Positions 1 to 5,592 of a stretch of 14,553 nucleotides of DNA are shown in pieces (position 1 is the stretch's first letter; the number at the start of each line of letters is the position of its first letter). The notes beneath the pieces are model-generated. The model worked only from the letters and a program-made list of their open reading frames with translations. It did no database searches and was not told the DNA's origin. A program made the position numbers and the translations under genes. Source of the stretch: JBMOKT01 sp049323895 (GTDB lineage Bacteria; Bacillota; Peptococcia; Peptococcales; BICA1-8); contig JBMOKT010000010.1 of assembly GCA_049323895.1 (NCBI GenBank), positions 1 through 14,553 of the forward strand, given 5' to 3'.

Positions 1-67
1 CCCAGGCTACTACTTCGTTCCCGGTGACAAAAAACCGTTTTTCTCCTTTTATTGGCTTGTCTGTCAT
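1..67 (-). CDS. 2-oxoacid:ferredoxin oxidoreductase alpha subunit, N-terminal fragment (probable)
   Basis: This is the first 22 codons of a minus-strand gene that runs off the left edge of the window. The ATG (65-67) follows a clear GGAGGTG Shine-Dalgarno sequence with a 10-base spacer. After a short charged leader the peptide reads FVTGNEVVAW. A TGNEAVA-type segment near the N terminus is typical of the alpha (pyrimidine-binding) subunit of 2-oxoacid:ferredoxin oxidoreductases of the KorA/VorB/PorA group, which decarboxylate 2-oxoacids to acyl-CoA and reduce ferredoxin in anaerobes. The call rests on this short motif and on family knowledge, so the substrate (pyruvate, 2-oxoglutarate or branched-chain oxoacid) cannot be given. 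The P-loop gene upstream on the same strand may be functionally linked, but 330 bases separate them. Confidence 0.55.
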   Translation of the reverse strand, partial: MTDKPIKGEKRFFVTGNEVVAW

Positions 68-91
68 TTGTTTAATACACCTCCGTTTTGT

Positions 92-195
92 AAGTGGCTA
101 GTTGTTAGTGGCTAGTGGCTAGTGACTAGTAAACCAGTGGCTAGTTGTTAGTGGCTAGTAGATTAGTCAATAGCCCATTGTCAATGGTCAGTTGC
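92..195. repeat. Tandem heptanucleotide intergenic repeat
   Basis: The stretch reads as successive 7-base units: gtggcta, gttgtta, gtggcta, gtggcta, gtgacta, an 8-base variant, then gtggcta, gttgtta, gtggcta, decaying into gtcaata-like units. A 24-base segment at 93-116 recurs exactly at 136-159. It lies just upstream of the Shine-Dalgarno sequence of the left-edge gene and contains no reading frame. Function unknown; replication slippage or a dispersed non-coding repeat family are both possible. Confidence 0.8.
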
Positions 196-346
196 ATCTG
201 CTTAAGGGTTAGATTTAGGGATGCATCACAAATTAGAAAGGGGACACACCTCTCTTAGATGTTTCCTTTGGGGTCAGAGGAATCTCCCCAACTAATAATT
301 CAGGTTGACGCTATCTGCTCACGGGTCTAGCTCAAAGGATGCATCA
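191..346. repeat. Non-coding stretch: degenerate direct repeats around a 50-base imperfect palindrome
   Basis: Two related segments, 191-228 and 307-346, both contain atctgct and end in the same ggatgcatca (219-228 and 337-346). Between them, 240-289 folds symmetrically: GGGGA (240-244) pairs with TCCCC (285-289), then a 4x4 internal loop, then CCTCT (249-253) pairs with AGAGG (276-280). The first repeat has its own TGCATC/GATGCA inverted ends. No open frame with a ribosome binding site is visible between 68 and 399. It could be a degenerate mobile element or a structured leader RNA; I recognise no known riboswitch class. Confidence 0.5.
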
Positions 347-353
347 AGGGAGA

Positions 354-374
354 ATGGCATTCATCGGATGCCAT
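354..374 (-). other. Hairpin downstream of the P-loop gene
   Basis: A perfect 7-bp inverted repeat (ATGGCAT at 354-360, ATGCCAT at 368-374, 7-base loop) lies 25 bases past the stop codon of the P-loop gene. No T-tract follows on the minus strand, so it is not a standard intrinsic terminator. It may stabilise the 3' end of the transcript or act within the leader of the next gene. Confidence 0.4.
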
Positions 375-399
375 GCCTGTAAGTTTGCCCATGCTAATT

Positions 400-1071
400 T
401 CACCAAAAACTCCTGTCCATATAACGGTATAGCAAACGTATGGGATTGCCTTGGCTGTCGTGACTGCCAAATTCCTCAGCTAATCTATAGTCTATAGTTG
501 TGGCTATGACCGGCAAATTTAACTCCTTTGCAGCAGAGCCTATAATTCTTGCCCCTTCCTCTACAAAGTCTTTAGTGGTCTCGTTACCAAGGTGAGAATT
601 ATTTATGACACCGTGCACAGGTCCTAGGGTTCTAACATATTCAAGGATTTCTTCTTTATCGGAAGTAACAGGTCTGCCGATATTTAAGACAGCATAAATC
701 CGCAGCTCGGGGCTTTTTTCTTTTTCCTCAACAAGGTTAAGGGTTTTTGCACCTTCTACTCCATAGCCTATATCAAGAACCACATCACCTTCCCTACGCA
801 GGGCCCATCTCATTTCAGGCTTAATGATATTACCCGCTTCACCTAATCCCATAGTCTCCGTTGTTTCCCAGGCACAAACTGTTAATCCTTTTTGTTCCAA
901 TTCTTTTTTTAGTGGTCTAAGGGTATAAAATGGTTCAACAATATCCAAATCTACTAATGTTACTTTTCTTCCCTCCTTAGACAAATCAAGGGCTCTATTA
1001 ATAGCTACCTCACTTTTTCCGCTATTATATTCCCCAATATAAGCTTCTACAATCCTTTCCAAAACAATCAC
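400..1071 (-). CDS. P-loop ATPase of the MinD/ParA/CobQ type, uncharacterised
   Basis: A cytoplasmic nucleotide-binding protein of about 223 residues. Near the N terminus it has a Walker A motif, GEYNSGKS, then VTLVDLDIVEPF, where SIMIBI-class (MinD/ParA-like) NTPases carry a conserved aspartate strand, and later VVLDIGYG, a plausible Walker B. The substrate is unknown. The GTG at 1069-1071 is chosen because AGGAGG sits 6 bases upstream; a TTG at 1060-1062 behind TAGGAG is an alternative. An ATG at 1102-1104 in the same frame lacks a convincing ribosome binding site. The next gene on this strand looks like a 2-oxoacid:ferredoxin oxidoreductase subunit, so a role in maturation or regulation of that enzyme is a reasonable guess only. 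The fold is well supported, the function is not. Confidence 0.75.
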   Translation of the reverse strand: MIVLERIVEAYIGEYNSGKSEVAINRALDLSKEGRKVTLVDLDIVEPFYTLRPLKKELEQKGLTVCAWETTETMGLGEAGNIIKPEMRWALRREGDVVLDIGYGVEGAKTLNLVEEKEKSPELRIYAVLNIGRPVTSDKEEILEYVRTLGPVHGVINNSHLGNETTKDFVEEGARIIGSAAKELNLPVIATTIDYRLAEEFGSHDSQGNPIRLLYRYMDRSFW

Positions 1072-1176
1072 TCCTATCCTCCTACTAAGGGTTATTATGT
1101 GCAATCTTGTTACAAATATTTAAAAATAGTGTTTTTTTAATCTAAATGCCAGTATATCCTAACTTGTCCAATTATA

Positions 1177-1210
1177 AAAGAATAAAACGGCTTGCGCCGT
1201 TTTATTCTTT
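1177..1210 (-). terminator. Intrinsic terminator after bofA (possibly bidirectional)
   Basis: A perfect 15-bp stem (1177-1191 with 1196-1210) with a 4-base loop lies 20 bases past the bofA stop. Its core ACGGC/GCCGT is flanked by A- and T-rich arms, so the minus-strand RNA ends in a U-rich arm. The near-symmetry would let it work in both directions, but no plus-strand gene ends here. Confidence 0.9.
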
Positions 1211-1229
1211 GCCATTTTATGCTGGCTGC

Positions 1230-1493
1230 TTAAATAAATAAAAAATTCATTATAATAACCAAAATTAACCCAGGGACACCTAAAACACCTACTCCTAATA
1301 CCGTAATTAAATTTACGGGCAGATGAAAGCCCACATAATTACCGATTAGGTTTAAAACTAATAAGCCAACTAGTGCTAAAACCGAATTTACCAGTATTTT
1401 AACTATCCACTGAATAGGCACGATCATTACCCGGATGACAATATAAAGCAAAACTAATAAAAACAGTGCAGCAAAAATTACCCCGTAACTCAC
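1230..1493 (-). CDS. bofA: Pro-sigma-K processing inhibitor BofA
   Basis: A very hydrophobic protein of 87 residues with about three membrane-spanning stretches and the C-terminal GVLGVPGLILVIIMNF segment typical of the BofA family. In Bacillus subtilis, BofA sits in the outer forespore membrane with SpoIVFA and SpoIVFB and holds the SpoIVFB protease inactive until the forespore signals, which times sigma-K activation. Length matches the family. The start is GTG at 1491-1493, preceded by AAGGGGTG. It lies 65 bases after yaaL, the same order as in B. subtilis, and a strong terminator follows. A mother-cell (sigma-E-like) promoter is visible upstream. Identification is firm from sequence plus context; the partners are not in the window. 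Confidence 0.93.
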   Translation of the reverse strand: MSYGVIFAALFLLVLLYIVIRVMIVPIQWIVKILVNSVLALVGLLVLNLIGNYVGFHLPVNLITVLGVGVLGVPGLILVIIMNFLFI

Positions 1494-1528
1494 AAACCCT
1501 CACCCCTTGAGACAAGTTTCTCTACTAA

Positions 1529-1556
1529 TCTATATGAGAGATTGTATAAAATATGT
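1529..1556 (-). promoter_or_regulatory. Candidate sigma-E-type promoter of bofA
   Basis: On the minus strand, ACATATT (1556-1550) and CATATAGA (1536-1529) are separated by 13 bases. They resemble the sigma-E consensus (KMATATT, about 14 bases, CATACAnT) with one mismatch at the first base of the -35 and a weaker fit in the -10. It would start transcription about 30 bases upstream of the bofA GTG, which fits mother-cell expression. Predicted only. Confidence 0.4.
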
Positions 1557-1558
1557 CA

Positions 1559-1834
1559 TTAGTTTAACTCAACTTTTTCATTAATTATTTTTTCCTGATG
1601 GGCAAGCTTTAATAAATATATATATCTTTTCTCCGCTGATTCCATGCGATGAATAGCATGGTCTATTAATACCGGATCTGTTACTTCCTCAAAAAATTCT
1701 TTGGCATCCAGCCACTCCTCCTTAGCATTTTGTATCATTTCAACCAACGAAGGTGTTTGTTCAATTTCATCTAAAAATTGAGAAGGTAAAAATGATTCCT
1801 TAAAGCGCATCAATTTGGTATATAAAGCATTCAT
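1559..1834 (-). CDS. yaaL: YaaL family protein (DUF2508)
   Basis: A soluble, charged, largely helical protein of 91 residues. The central segment WLDAKEFFEEVTDPVLIDHA and the following ESAEKRYIYLLK fit the YaaL/DUF2508 family, whose molecular function is unknown. The ATG at 1832-1834 follows AAGGGAG with about 10 bases between. The gene sits between recR and bofA exactly as in Bacillus subtilis. It is cut off from the dnaX-ybaB-recR unit by a UUCG terminator and has its own sigma-A-like promoter, so it is probably a separate transcript that may read on into bofA. Confidence 0.88.
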   Translation of the reverse strand: MNALYTKLMRFKESFLPSQFLDEIEQTPSLVEMIQNAKEEWLDAKEFFEEVTDPVLIDHAIHRMESAEKRYIYLLKLAHQEKIINEKVELN

Positions 1835-1865
1835 CTCTTATATCTCCCTTCCGGAATTTTGCTAT

Positions 1866-1894
1866 ATTATATTCCTCTATAGTGTTTCCGGTAA
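1866..1894 (-). promoter_or_regulatory. Sigma-A-type promoter of yaaL-bofA
   Basis: On the minus strand, TTACCG (1894-1889) and a perfect TATAAT (1871-1866) are separated by exactly 17 bases, about 32 bases upstream of the yaaL ATG and just after the recR terminator. CCGGAA overlaps the -35 and TTCCGG recurs downstream of the -10, an inverted pair that could bind a regulator. Confidence 0.65.
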
Positions 1895-1912
1895 TGGAAA
1901 ATATATACAAAA

Positions 1913-1932
1913 AATAGCCCCGAAGGGCTATT
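1913..1932 (-). terminator. Intrinsic terminator of dnaX-ybaB-recR
   Basis: AATAGCCC and GGGCTATT (1913-1920 and 1925-1932) form an 8-bp stem closed by a TTCG tetraloop on the minus strand, followed by a run of T. It lies about 40 bases past the recR stop and separates the operon from yaaL. Confidence 0.9.
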
Positions 1933-1942
1933 AAAAGAAATC

Positions 1943-1969
1943 ATTGTCCATTCTCAATACTCAATTAAC
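1943..1969. repeat. Short heptamer-periodic intergenic tract after recR
   Basis: Directly after the recR stop codon the plus strand reads attgtcc, attctca, atactca, attaact in consecutive 7-base steps. On the minus strand this is the ATTGAGT/ATTGAGA/ATGGACA style of repeat. It is non-coding and resembles in periodicity the tracts at 92-195 and 4600-4626, though the unit differs. Confidence 0.5.
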
Positions 1970-2569
1970 TCAGATTTCCCTCCGACCCATAAAGGCCCGG
2001 GAAAGGGTTACCTCATCAGCATATTCAATATCTCCGCCTACTGGTATGCCCTGGGCAATTCTGGTTACTTTTATTCCTAGCGGCTTAATAAGCCTGGCTA
2101 GGTACATTGCTGTAGCCTCCCCCTCAATACTGGAGTTGGTAGCTACAATTATTTCCTTTACCTCTTGCTTCTGAATACGCTCTAAAAGTTCCTTAAACTT
2201 TAATTGGTCAGGACCAATACCTTCCATTGGCGAAATCGCTCCATGCAGGACATGATAATAACCCTTATAATCTTTAGTGCGCTCTAGGGCAGCAACATCC
2301 CGGGGATCTTCAACAACACAAATAAGGGAAGGGTCCCGGGTGGTACTGCTGCATATTTTACAGGGATTAGTGTCAGTCATATTACAGCAAACTGAGCAGT
2401 AGCCAATTTTTTCTTTAGCATTTACTAAAGCCTTGGCAAGATTATAAGCATTTTCCTTACTGCCTTTAAGCACATGGAATGCCAGCCTTTGCGCAGTCTT
2501 GGGACCGATACCAGGAAGTTTTGCAAATTCTTCAATTAATTTAGCTACAGCATCGGCATAGTAAAGCAT
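1970..2569 (-). CDS. recR: Recombination mediator RecR
   Basis: A protein of 199 residues, full family length. It acts in RecFOR-type repair, where RecR with RecO/RecF loads RecA on gapped single-stranded DNA. Visible in order: a helix-hairpin-helix LPGIGPKTAQRLAFHVL (residues 18-34), a four-cysteine zinc module (C58, C61, C70, C73), a Toprim domain opening with ICVVEDPRD (acidic residue E87), and the C-terminal GGDIEYADEVTLSRAF motif. The ATG at 2567-2569 is one base from the ybaB stop, with only a weak Shine-Dalgarno sequence, so translation is probably coupled to ybaB. It is the last gene of the dnaX-ybaB-recR unit, a conserved arrangement across bacteria. Confidence 0.97.
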   Translation of the reverse strand: MLYYADAVAKLIEEFAKLPGIGPKTAQRLAFHVLKGSKENAYNLAKALVNAKEKIGYCSVCCNMTDTNPCKICSSTTRDPSLICVVEDPRDVAALERTKDYKGYYHVLHGAISPMEGIGPDQLKFKELLERIQKQEVKEIIVATNSSIEGEATAMYLARLIKPLGIKVTRIAQGIPVGGDIEYADEVTLSRAFMGRREI

Positions 2570-2570
2570 T

Positions 2571-2903
2571 CTAGAACATACCCGGCATACCGGGAAGTTT
2601 TAATCCCCCTGTAATTTTACCCATTTCTCCCGCCACCATATCTTGAGCTTTTCTGAGAGCTTCATTACATGCTGCCAAGACAAGGTCCTGAACCATATCA
2701 GCATCTTCAGGGTCAAGGACTTCCGGTTTTATTTCAATCTCCACAATTTCATTTTTACCATTAGCTACTACTCTCACTACTCCGCCACCAGCAGTCGCTT
2801 CAACAGTTCTCTGTTCCAGTTCTTCCTGAAGTTTTGCCATTTTTGTTTGCATCTGCTGAACCTGCTTCATCATTTTGTTCATGTTAGGTCCACCAAAACC
2901 CAT
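2571..2903 (-). CDS. ybaB: YbaB/EbfC family nucleoid-associated protein
   Basis: A protein of 110 residues of the YbaB/EbfC family, small dimeric DNA-binding proteins. The N-terminal MNKMMKQVQQMQTKMAKLQEEL is the expected methionine/glutamine-rich long helix, followed by the GGGVVRVVANG strand and a conserved C-terminal GGLKLPGMPGMF tail. The ATG at 2901-2903 follows a strong AAAGGAGG. It sits 19 bases after dnaX and one base before recR, the usual context; the B. subtilis counterpart is called yaaK. Its role in recombination or nucleoid structure is known only in outline from other species. Confidence 0.95.
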   Translation of the reverse strand: MGFGGPNMNKMMKQVQQMQTKMAKLQEELEQRTVEATAGGGVVRVVANGKNEIVEIEIKPEVLDPEDADMVQDLVLAACNEALRKAQDMVAGEMGKITGGLKLPGMPGMF

Positions 2904-2922
2904 AATAAAAATCCTCCTTTAA

Positions 2923-4494
2923 TTAATCTTTTATTTCTACTATACTGCCACCAAATAGTTCCAAGGCTTTATCAACAACGCCATTTTCACAATGAGTATT
3001 ATTGCCTCTTTCATTTTCCCCTTCAATTATACACTTTATCTTTAAATTTACATTTATTACTTCTGCAATTGCCTTTTCAACCAAATCTTTATTTTCAGGC
3101 TGACTTATCTTATCCCGGTGGAACTTGCTGTTATCCTTAAAGGCAATAACCAAAAAGCCTTCTTCATCAAGACCTTTAATTTCTCCGGGATAGAGAAAAG
3201 CATGGGTTGTTATTTTAAGCTGCTTTATTTTTTCCAGAACCTCCGACCACCTTTTTTTTACTTGGGTCAGGGACGGAGTTGTTTTAGTAGGAACATTGCC
3301 CTCCGGTAATATTTTTTTTGCCGAAGTCTTTTTTGACTGTTCTTGTACTATAGTTTTCTCTTTTGCTTCTAATTCCTCTTTAGTATCTACGGGGACAGGT
3401 TCCTTGTTTTCACTTTTAAAAATTATTTCAACTATGGCTGCCTCCAATAGTATTTGAGGCTGACTGCTCCAGCGTAAATCTTTTTCTATCTCATTGAGTT
3501 TAATTATAATATTCCCTAAAAAAACAATTGATAACTTATCAGCCTGTTTTTTTACAGCAGGCAGCATATCTCTGCTGACAGAAATAAGGTTATCATTTTG
3601 AGAAAGCTTACATAACATTAACTGTCGGAAATATTCGATTAAATCTCTAATAATCTGTTTTGTATCCTTGCCGGCATAGAGACTTTCATTTAATAAAGAA
3701 ATAGCTGTACCGGCATCACCTGTTACAATGGCTTGGCTTATTTGAAAAATCTGATCTTCCCCTAATGTACCTAATACTTTCTCTACATGGGAGGACTGAA
3801 TATCTGAACCTGCAAAGGCAATACATTGATCGAGAATACTAATAGCATCCCTCATCCCACCGGCAGCTTTACGGGCAATAGTGTTTAATGCTTCTTCCGA
3901 AACACTTATGCCTTCTGCTGCAACTATCTGGGCAAGATGCTCCTTAATTTCCAAGGTAGAAATTTTGCGAAAATCAAACCGCTGACAGCGGGAAAGAATT
4001 GTTAAGGGAATTTTTTGCGGTTCTGTAGTGGCAAGGATAAATAAAACATGCCCTGGTGGTTCCTCCAGGGTTTTCAGCAAGGCATTAAAAGCCTCAGATG
4101 TCAGCATATGGACTTCATCTATTATGTAAACCTTTGTCCTCCCCTGGGATGGTGCAAATTTAACCTTATCCCTTATATCCCTTATTTCATCAATACCCCG
4201 GTTGGATGCGGCATCAATTTCGAAAACATCCAAAAAATTGCCTGCATTAATGGATGTGCAACTGCTGCAAGTATTGCAGGGTTCACCAGCTTGCACATCA
4301 AGACAGTTTACAGCCTTAGCCAGGATTTTTGCGGAACTGGTTTTACCTGTGCCTCTAGGACCACAAAACAAGTAGGCATGGGCAACCCTGTTATTTAACA
4401 ATGCATTTTTCAAAGTTTTATTTATATGTTCTTGGCCTACAACCTCAGAAAAGGTTTGTGGTCTGAAAGCACGGTATAACGCAGTATAAGACAT
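2923..4494 (-). CDS. dnaX: DNA polymerase III subunit gamma/tau
   Basis: The clamp-loader ATPase, 523 residues. Visible: Walker A GPRGTGKT (45-52), a zinc module with C64, C73, C76 and C79, Walker B with DEVH (126-129), sensor-1 LATTEPQKIP, and the arginine-finger SRC (168-170). The AAA+ and collar domains run to about residue 360; a charged lysine/glutamate linker and a C-terminal tau-type domain follow. The linker holds two slippery runs (3312-3319 and 3328-3334) where a -1 shift would stop translation at 3284-3286 and give a 403-residue gamma-like product; this is inference. The ATG at 4492-4494 has a weak GGGGTAGG upstream. First gene of the dnaX-ybaB-recR unit, lying downstream of the SRP RNA as in B. 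subtilis. Confidence 0.97.
   Translation of the reverse strand: MSYTALYRAFRPQTFSEVVGQEHINKTLKNALLNNRVAHAYLFCGPRGTGKTSSAKILAKAVNCLDVQAGEPCNTCSSCTSINAGNFLDVFEIDAASNRGIDEIRDIRDKVKFAPSQGRTKVYIIDEVHMLTSEAFNALLKTLEEPPGHVLFILATTEPQKIPLTILSRCQRFDFRKISTLEIKEHLAQIVAAEGISVSEEALNTIARKAAGGMRDAISILDQCIAFAGSDIQSSHVEKVLGTLGEDQIFQISQAIVTGDAGTAISLLNESLYAGKDTKQIIRDLIEYFRQLMLCKLSQNDNLISVSRDMLPAVKKQADKLSIVFLGNIIIKLNEIEKDLRWSSQPQILLEAAIVEIIFKSENKEPVPVDTKEELEAKEKTIVQEQSKKTSAKKILPEGNVPTKTTPSLTQVKKRWSEVLEKIKQLKITTHAFLYPGEIKGLDEEGFLVIAFKDNSKFHRDKISQPENKDLVEKAIAEVINVNLKIKCIIEGENERGNNTHCENGVVDKALELFGGSIVEIKD
3312..3334 (-). promoter_or_regulatory. Putative dnaX -1 frameshift / slippage site
   Basis: On the minus strand the in-frame heptamer A AAA AAG (3334-3328) has the same sequence and phase as the Escherichia coli dnaX slippery site. 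Five codons later comes an A8 run read GCA AAA AAA A (3319-3312). Slipping back one base at either site leads to TAA at 3286-3284. There is no obvious upstream Shine-Dalgarno-like stimulator, and only a weak CGGAG/CTCCG hairpin downstream. Confidence 0.45.
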
Positions 4495-4572
4495 ATTTAC
4501 CTACCCCGTTTAAATTTTATGTTACTATTTTACGATACCATAAAGAAGGAAATGAAAAAAGAACAAATTTTT

Positions 4573-4594
4573 AAAACTGAAGTACTTCAGTTTT
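4573..4594. promoter_or_regulatory. Perfect 22-bp palindrome upstream of dnaX
   Basis: AAAACTGAAGT is followed immediately by its exact reverse complement, centred on a GTAC, 79-100 bases upstream of the dnaX ATG. As RNA it gives a 9-bp stem with a 4-base loop and a moderately U-rich minus-strand flank, so it could be a second terminator behind the SRP RNA. As DNA it could be an operator for the dnaX promoter. Confidence 0.55.
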
Positions 4595-4599
4595 GGGCA

Positions 4600-4626
4600 A
4601 TAGTCGATAGCCAATAGTCAATAGTA
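4600..4626. repeat. Heptamer-periodic tract upstream of dnaX
   Basis: Consecutive 7-base units atagtcg, atagcca, atagtca and the start of a fourth lie next to the 22-bp palindrome, in the non-coding space between the SRP RNA terminator and dnaX. Confidence 0.55.
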
Positions 4627-4657
4627 TTTATTTTACCATTAACCCATATAGGTTTAC

Positions 4658-4697
4658 CCAAAATAAAAACAACACCTCAACAATACAGGTGTTGTTT
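4658..4697 (-). terminator. Intrinsic terminator of the SRP RNA
   Basis: An 11-bp stem (4667-4677 with 4687-4697, AAACAACACCT and its complement) with a 9-base loop is followed on the minus strand by TTTTTATTTT. It lies directly 3' of the SRP RNA. Confidence 0.88.
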
Positions 4698-4706
4698 GTT
4701 AAATTT

Positions 4707-4984
4707 AATGGCCGTGCACCTATCCTCGAACTAAACCTTCCGAGCGTTACTCAGATAGTTAGCTCAGACCAGGCTTACCCGCGGCACACACAAGGGCTTA
4801 CTTACCGCTGCTTCCTTCCGGACCTGACGGGGTTCATAAGTTTATGTTGCGCAGGACCCAATCTTCCTCACCACTTGTCTGAGGCAGACCCCACAAAGCT
4901 AGCCCTTAGATAAAGGCATCGATCCCGCTATAGCGGTTTGCGGGTTACAAGGCACCGCTACCTCCCCATCTAGCACGACCAAGA
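4707..4984 (-). ncRNA. ffs: Signal recognition particle RNA, large Firmicutes type
   Basis: The 4.5S/6S-type RNA scaffold of the signal recognition particle, which binds Ffh and targets nascent membrane proteins. The minus strand contains the diagnostic apical-loop sequence GTCAGGTCCGGAAGGAAGCA (domain IV, Ffh binding) at about 4810-4835. The ends pair as GGTCGTGC with GCACGGCC, closing a molecule of about 275 bases. That length and the 5' region GGGGAGGTAGCGGTGCC indicate the long form with an Alu-like domain, as in Bacillus scRNA. The exact ends are estimates from pairing. It lies between tRNA-Ser and dnaX, the standard order, and is followed by a terminator. Confidence 0.95.
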
Positions 4985-5030
4985 CTAATAAATAATTTAT
5001 GCTTTAGACTAAAAAAGACAGTAACTTCAG

Positions 5031-5075
5031 GTTTTTCCTGCTTCCTGCCTCAACTCAAATTTCTTGTTTCCTGTA
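5031..5075. repeat. Purine-rich 7-base-periodic spacer between tRNA-Ser and SRP RNA
   Basis: The minus strand reads caggaaa, caagaaa, two diverged units, ggaagca, ggaaaaa. It is a loosely periodic, low-complexity tract without coding potential, weaker than the tract at 92-195. Confidence 0.35.
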
Positions 5076-5089
5076 TCTTGCGTATTGAA

Positions 5090-5182
5090 TGGCGGAGAGA
5101 GAGGGATTTGAACCCTCGGTACAGGTCTTACCCGTACACACGATTTCCAGTCGTGCACCTTCGGCCACTCGGTCATCTCTCC
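5090..5182 (-). tRNA. tRNA-Ser (anticodon GGA)
   Basis: A 93-base minus-strand tRNA with encoded CCA. The acceptor stem GGAGAGA pairs with TCTCTCC. The anticodon stem CACGA/TCGTG holds the loop CTGGAAA, so the anticodon is GGA (reads UCC and UCU). A long variable arm TGTACGGGTAAGACCTGTAC, characteristic of serine tRNAs, precedes the T arm with GGTTCAAATCC. It lies upstream of the SRP RNA as in B. subtilis. Confidence 0.97.
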
Positions 5183-5211
5183 GTGACTTAATAATAAAAA
5201 ACACATATTTT

Positions 5212-5240
5212 ATAATAGCATACAATCTACAGCTTGACTA
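5212..5240 (-). promoter_or_regulatory. Probable promoter of tRNA-Ser
   Basis: On the minus strand, TAGTCA (5240-5235) is followed after 17 bases by TATTAT (5217-5212), preceded by TGC, an extended -10. The predicted start lies about 22 bases before the mature tRNA end. The -35 matches at four of six bases. Confidence 0.45.
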
Positions 5241-5416
5241 TATTAAATGTTTTCCAAATAATTTATGCTTTCGCTGTAGCAATAATTTTGTGACACCGAA
5301 AAGTATTTTAACATGTATTATGTCTAAAGTCAAATGGAACTTAAAGCCTGACTTATAAAACCGATTATAAACTTCAGAAAAGCCACCTCAAACTTATACT
5401 TTCTTTAAGGTCAGAG

Positions 5417-5440
5417 AAAAAACGGCTCTCGCCGTTTTTT
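5417..5440 (-). terminator. Terminator of the 27-codon peptide gene
   Basis: A perfect 10-bp stem AAAAAACGGC/GCCGTTTTTT (5417-5426, 5431-5440) with a 4-base loop lies 32 bases past the peptide stop; the minus-strand arm ends in six T. It is symmetrical and could also stop plus-strand transcripts. Confidence 0.85.
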
Positions 5441-5471
5441 GTTTGCTAAAAGCTAAAACTTTTATATTATA

Positions 5472-5555
5472 TTAATAGGTCTTTTTTTCTTTTTTAGCCT
5501 TGTCATCTTTAGGCTTTTTCTTTTCTTCCTTTTTGGTAACTTTCTCTTTGCCCAT
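5472..5555 (-). CDS. 27-residue lysine-rich small protein
   Basis: A short frame with its own expression signals: AAGGAGG 8 bases before ATG (5553-5555), a sigma-A-like promoter about 40 bases upstream, and a strong terminator 32 bases after the TAA. The peptide starts MGKEKVTKKEEKKKP and holds 13 lysines with four glutamates and two aspartates, ending in Tyr. It has no hydrophobic segment, so it should be soluble, disordered and strongly basic. I do not recognise a characterised family. Possible roles are nucleic-acid binding, spore-core protein or a ribosome-associated peptide, all guesses. It is divergent from the GalT-like gene with adjoining promoters. The full set of signals in so little DNA makes a real gene likely. 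Confidence 0.72.
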   Translation of the reverse strand: MGKEKVTKKEEKKKPKDDKAKKEKKTY

Positions 5556-5592
5556 GGCTCATCCTCCTTAATTATAGGTTGTCTATAACTAA

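Noticed and set aside
92..195. Possible CRISPR array
   Set aside because: Units are 7 bases and contiguous, with no unique spacers and no cas genes nearby.
247..262. Minus-strand AAGAGAGGTG resembling the start of a SAM-I riboswitch
   Set aside because: The following GGCCC and GCAACC segments of the SAM-I core are missing.
2643..3140. 165-codon plus-strand frame opposite ybaB and dnaX
   Set aside because: Composition (rich in His, Phe, Leu, Ser) is that of antisense to lysine/glutamate-rich coding DNA, and it overlaps two firm genes.
4048..4398. Plus-strand frame opposite the dnaX AAA+ domain
   Set aside because: Shadow of the strongly conserved dnaX frame, with no start signals.
4689..4913. 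Plus-strand frame across the SRP RNA
   Set aside because: Antisense to a clearly identified structural RNA; no ribosome binding site.
5089..5358. Plus-strand frame beginning AEREGFEPSVQVLP
   Set aside because: It is the antisense translation of tRNA-Ser(GGA), a well-known spurious frame, and continues into AT-rich non-coding sequence.
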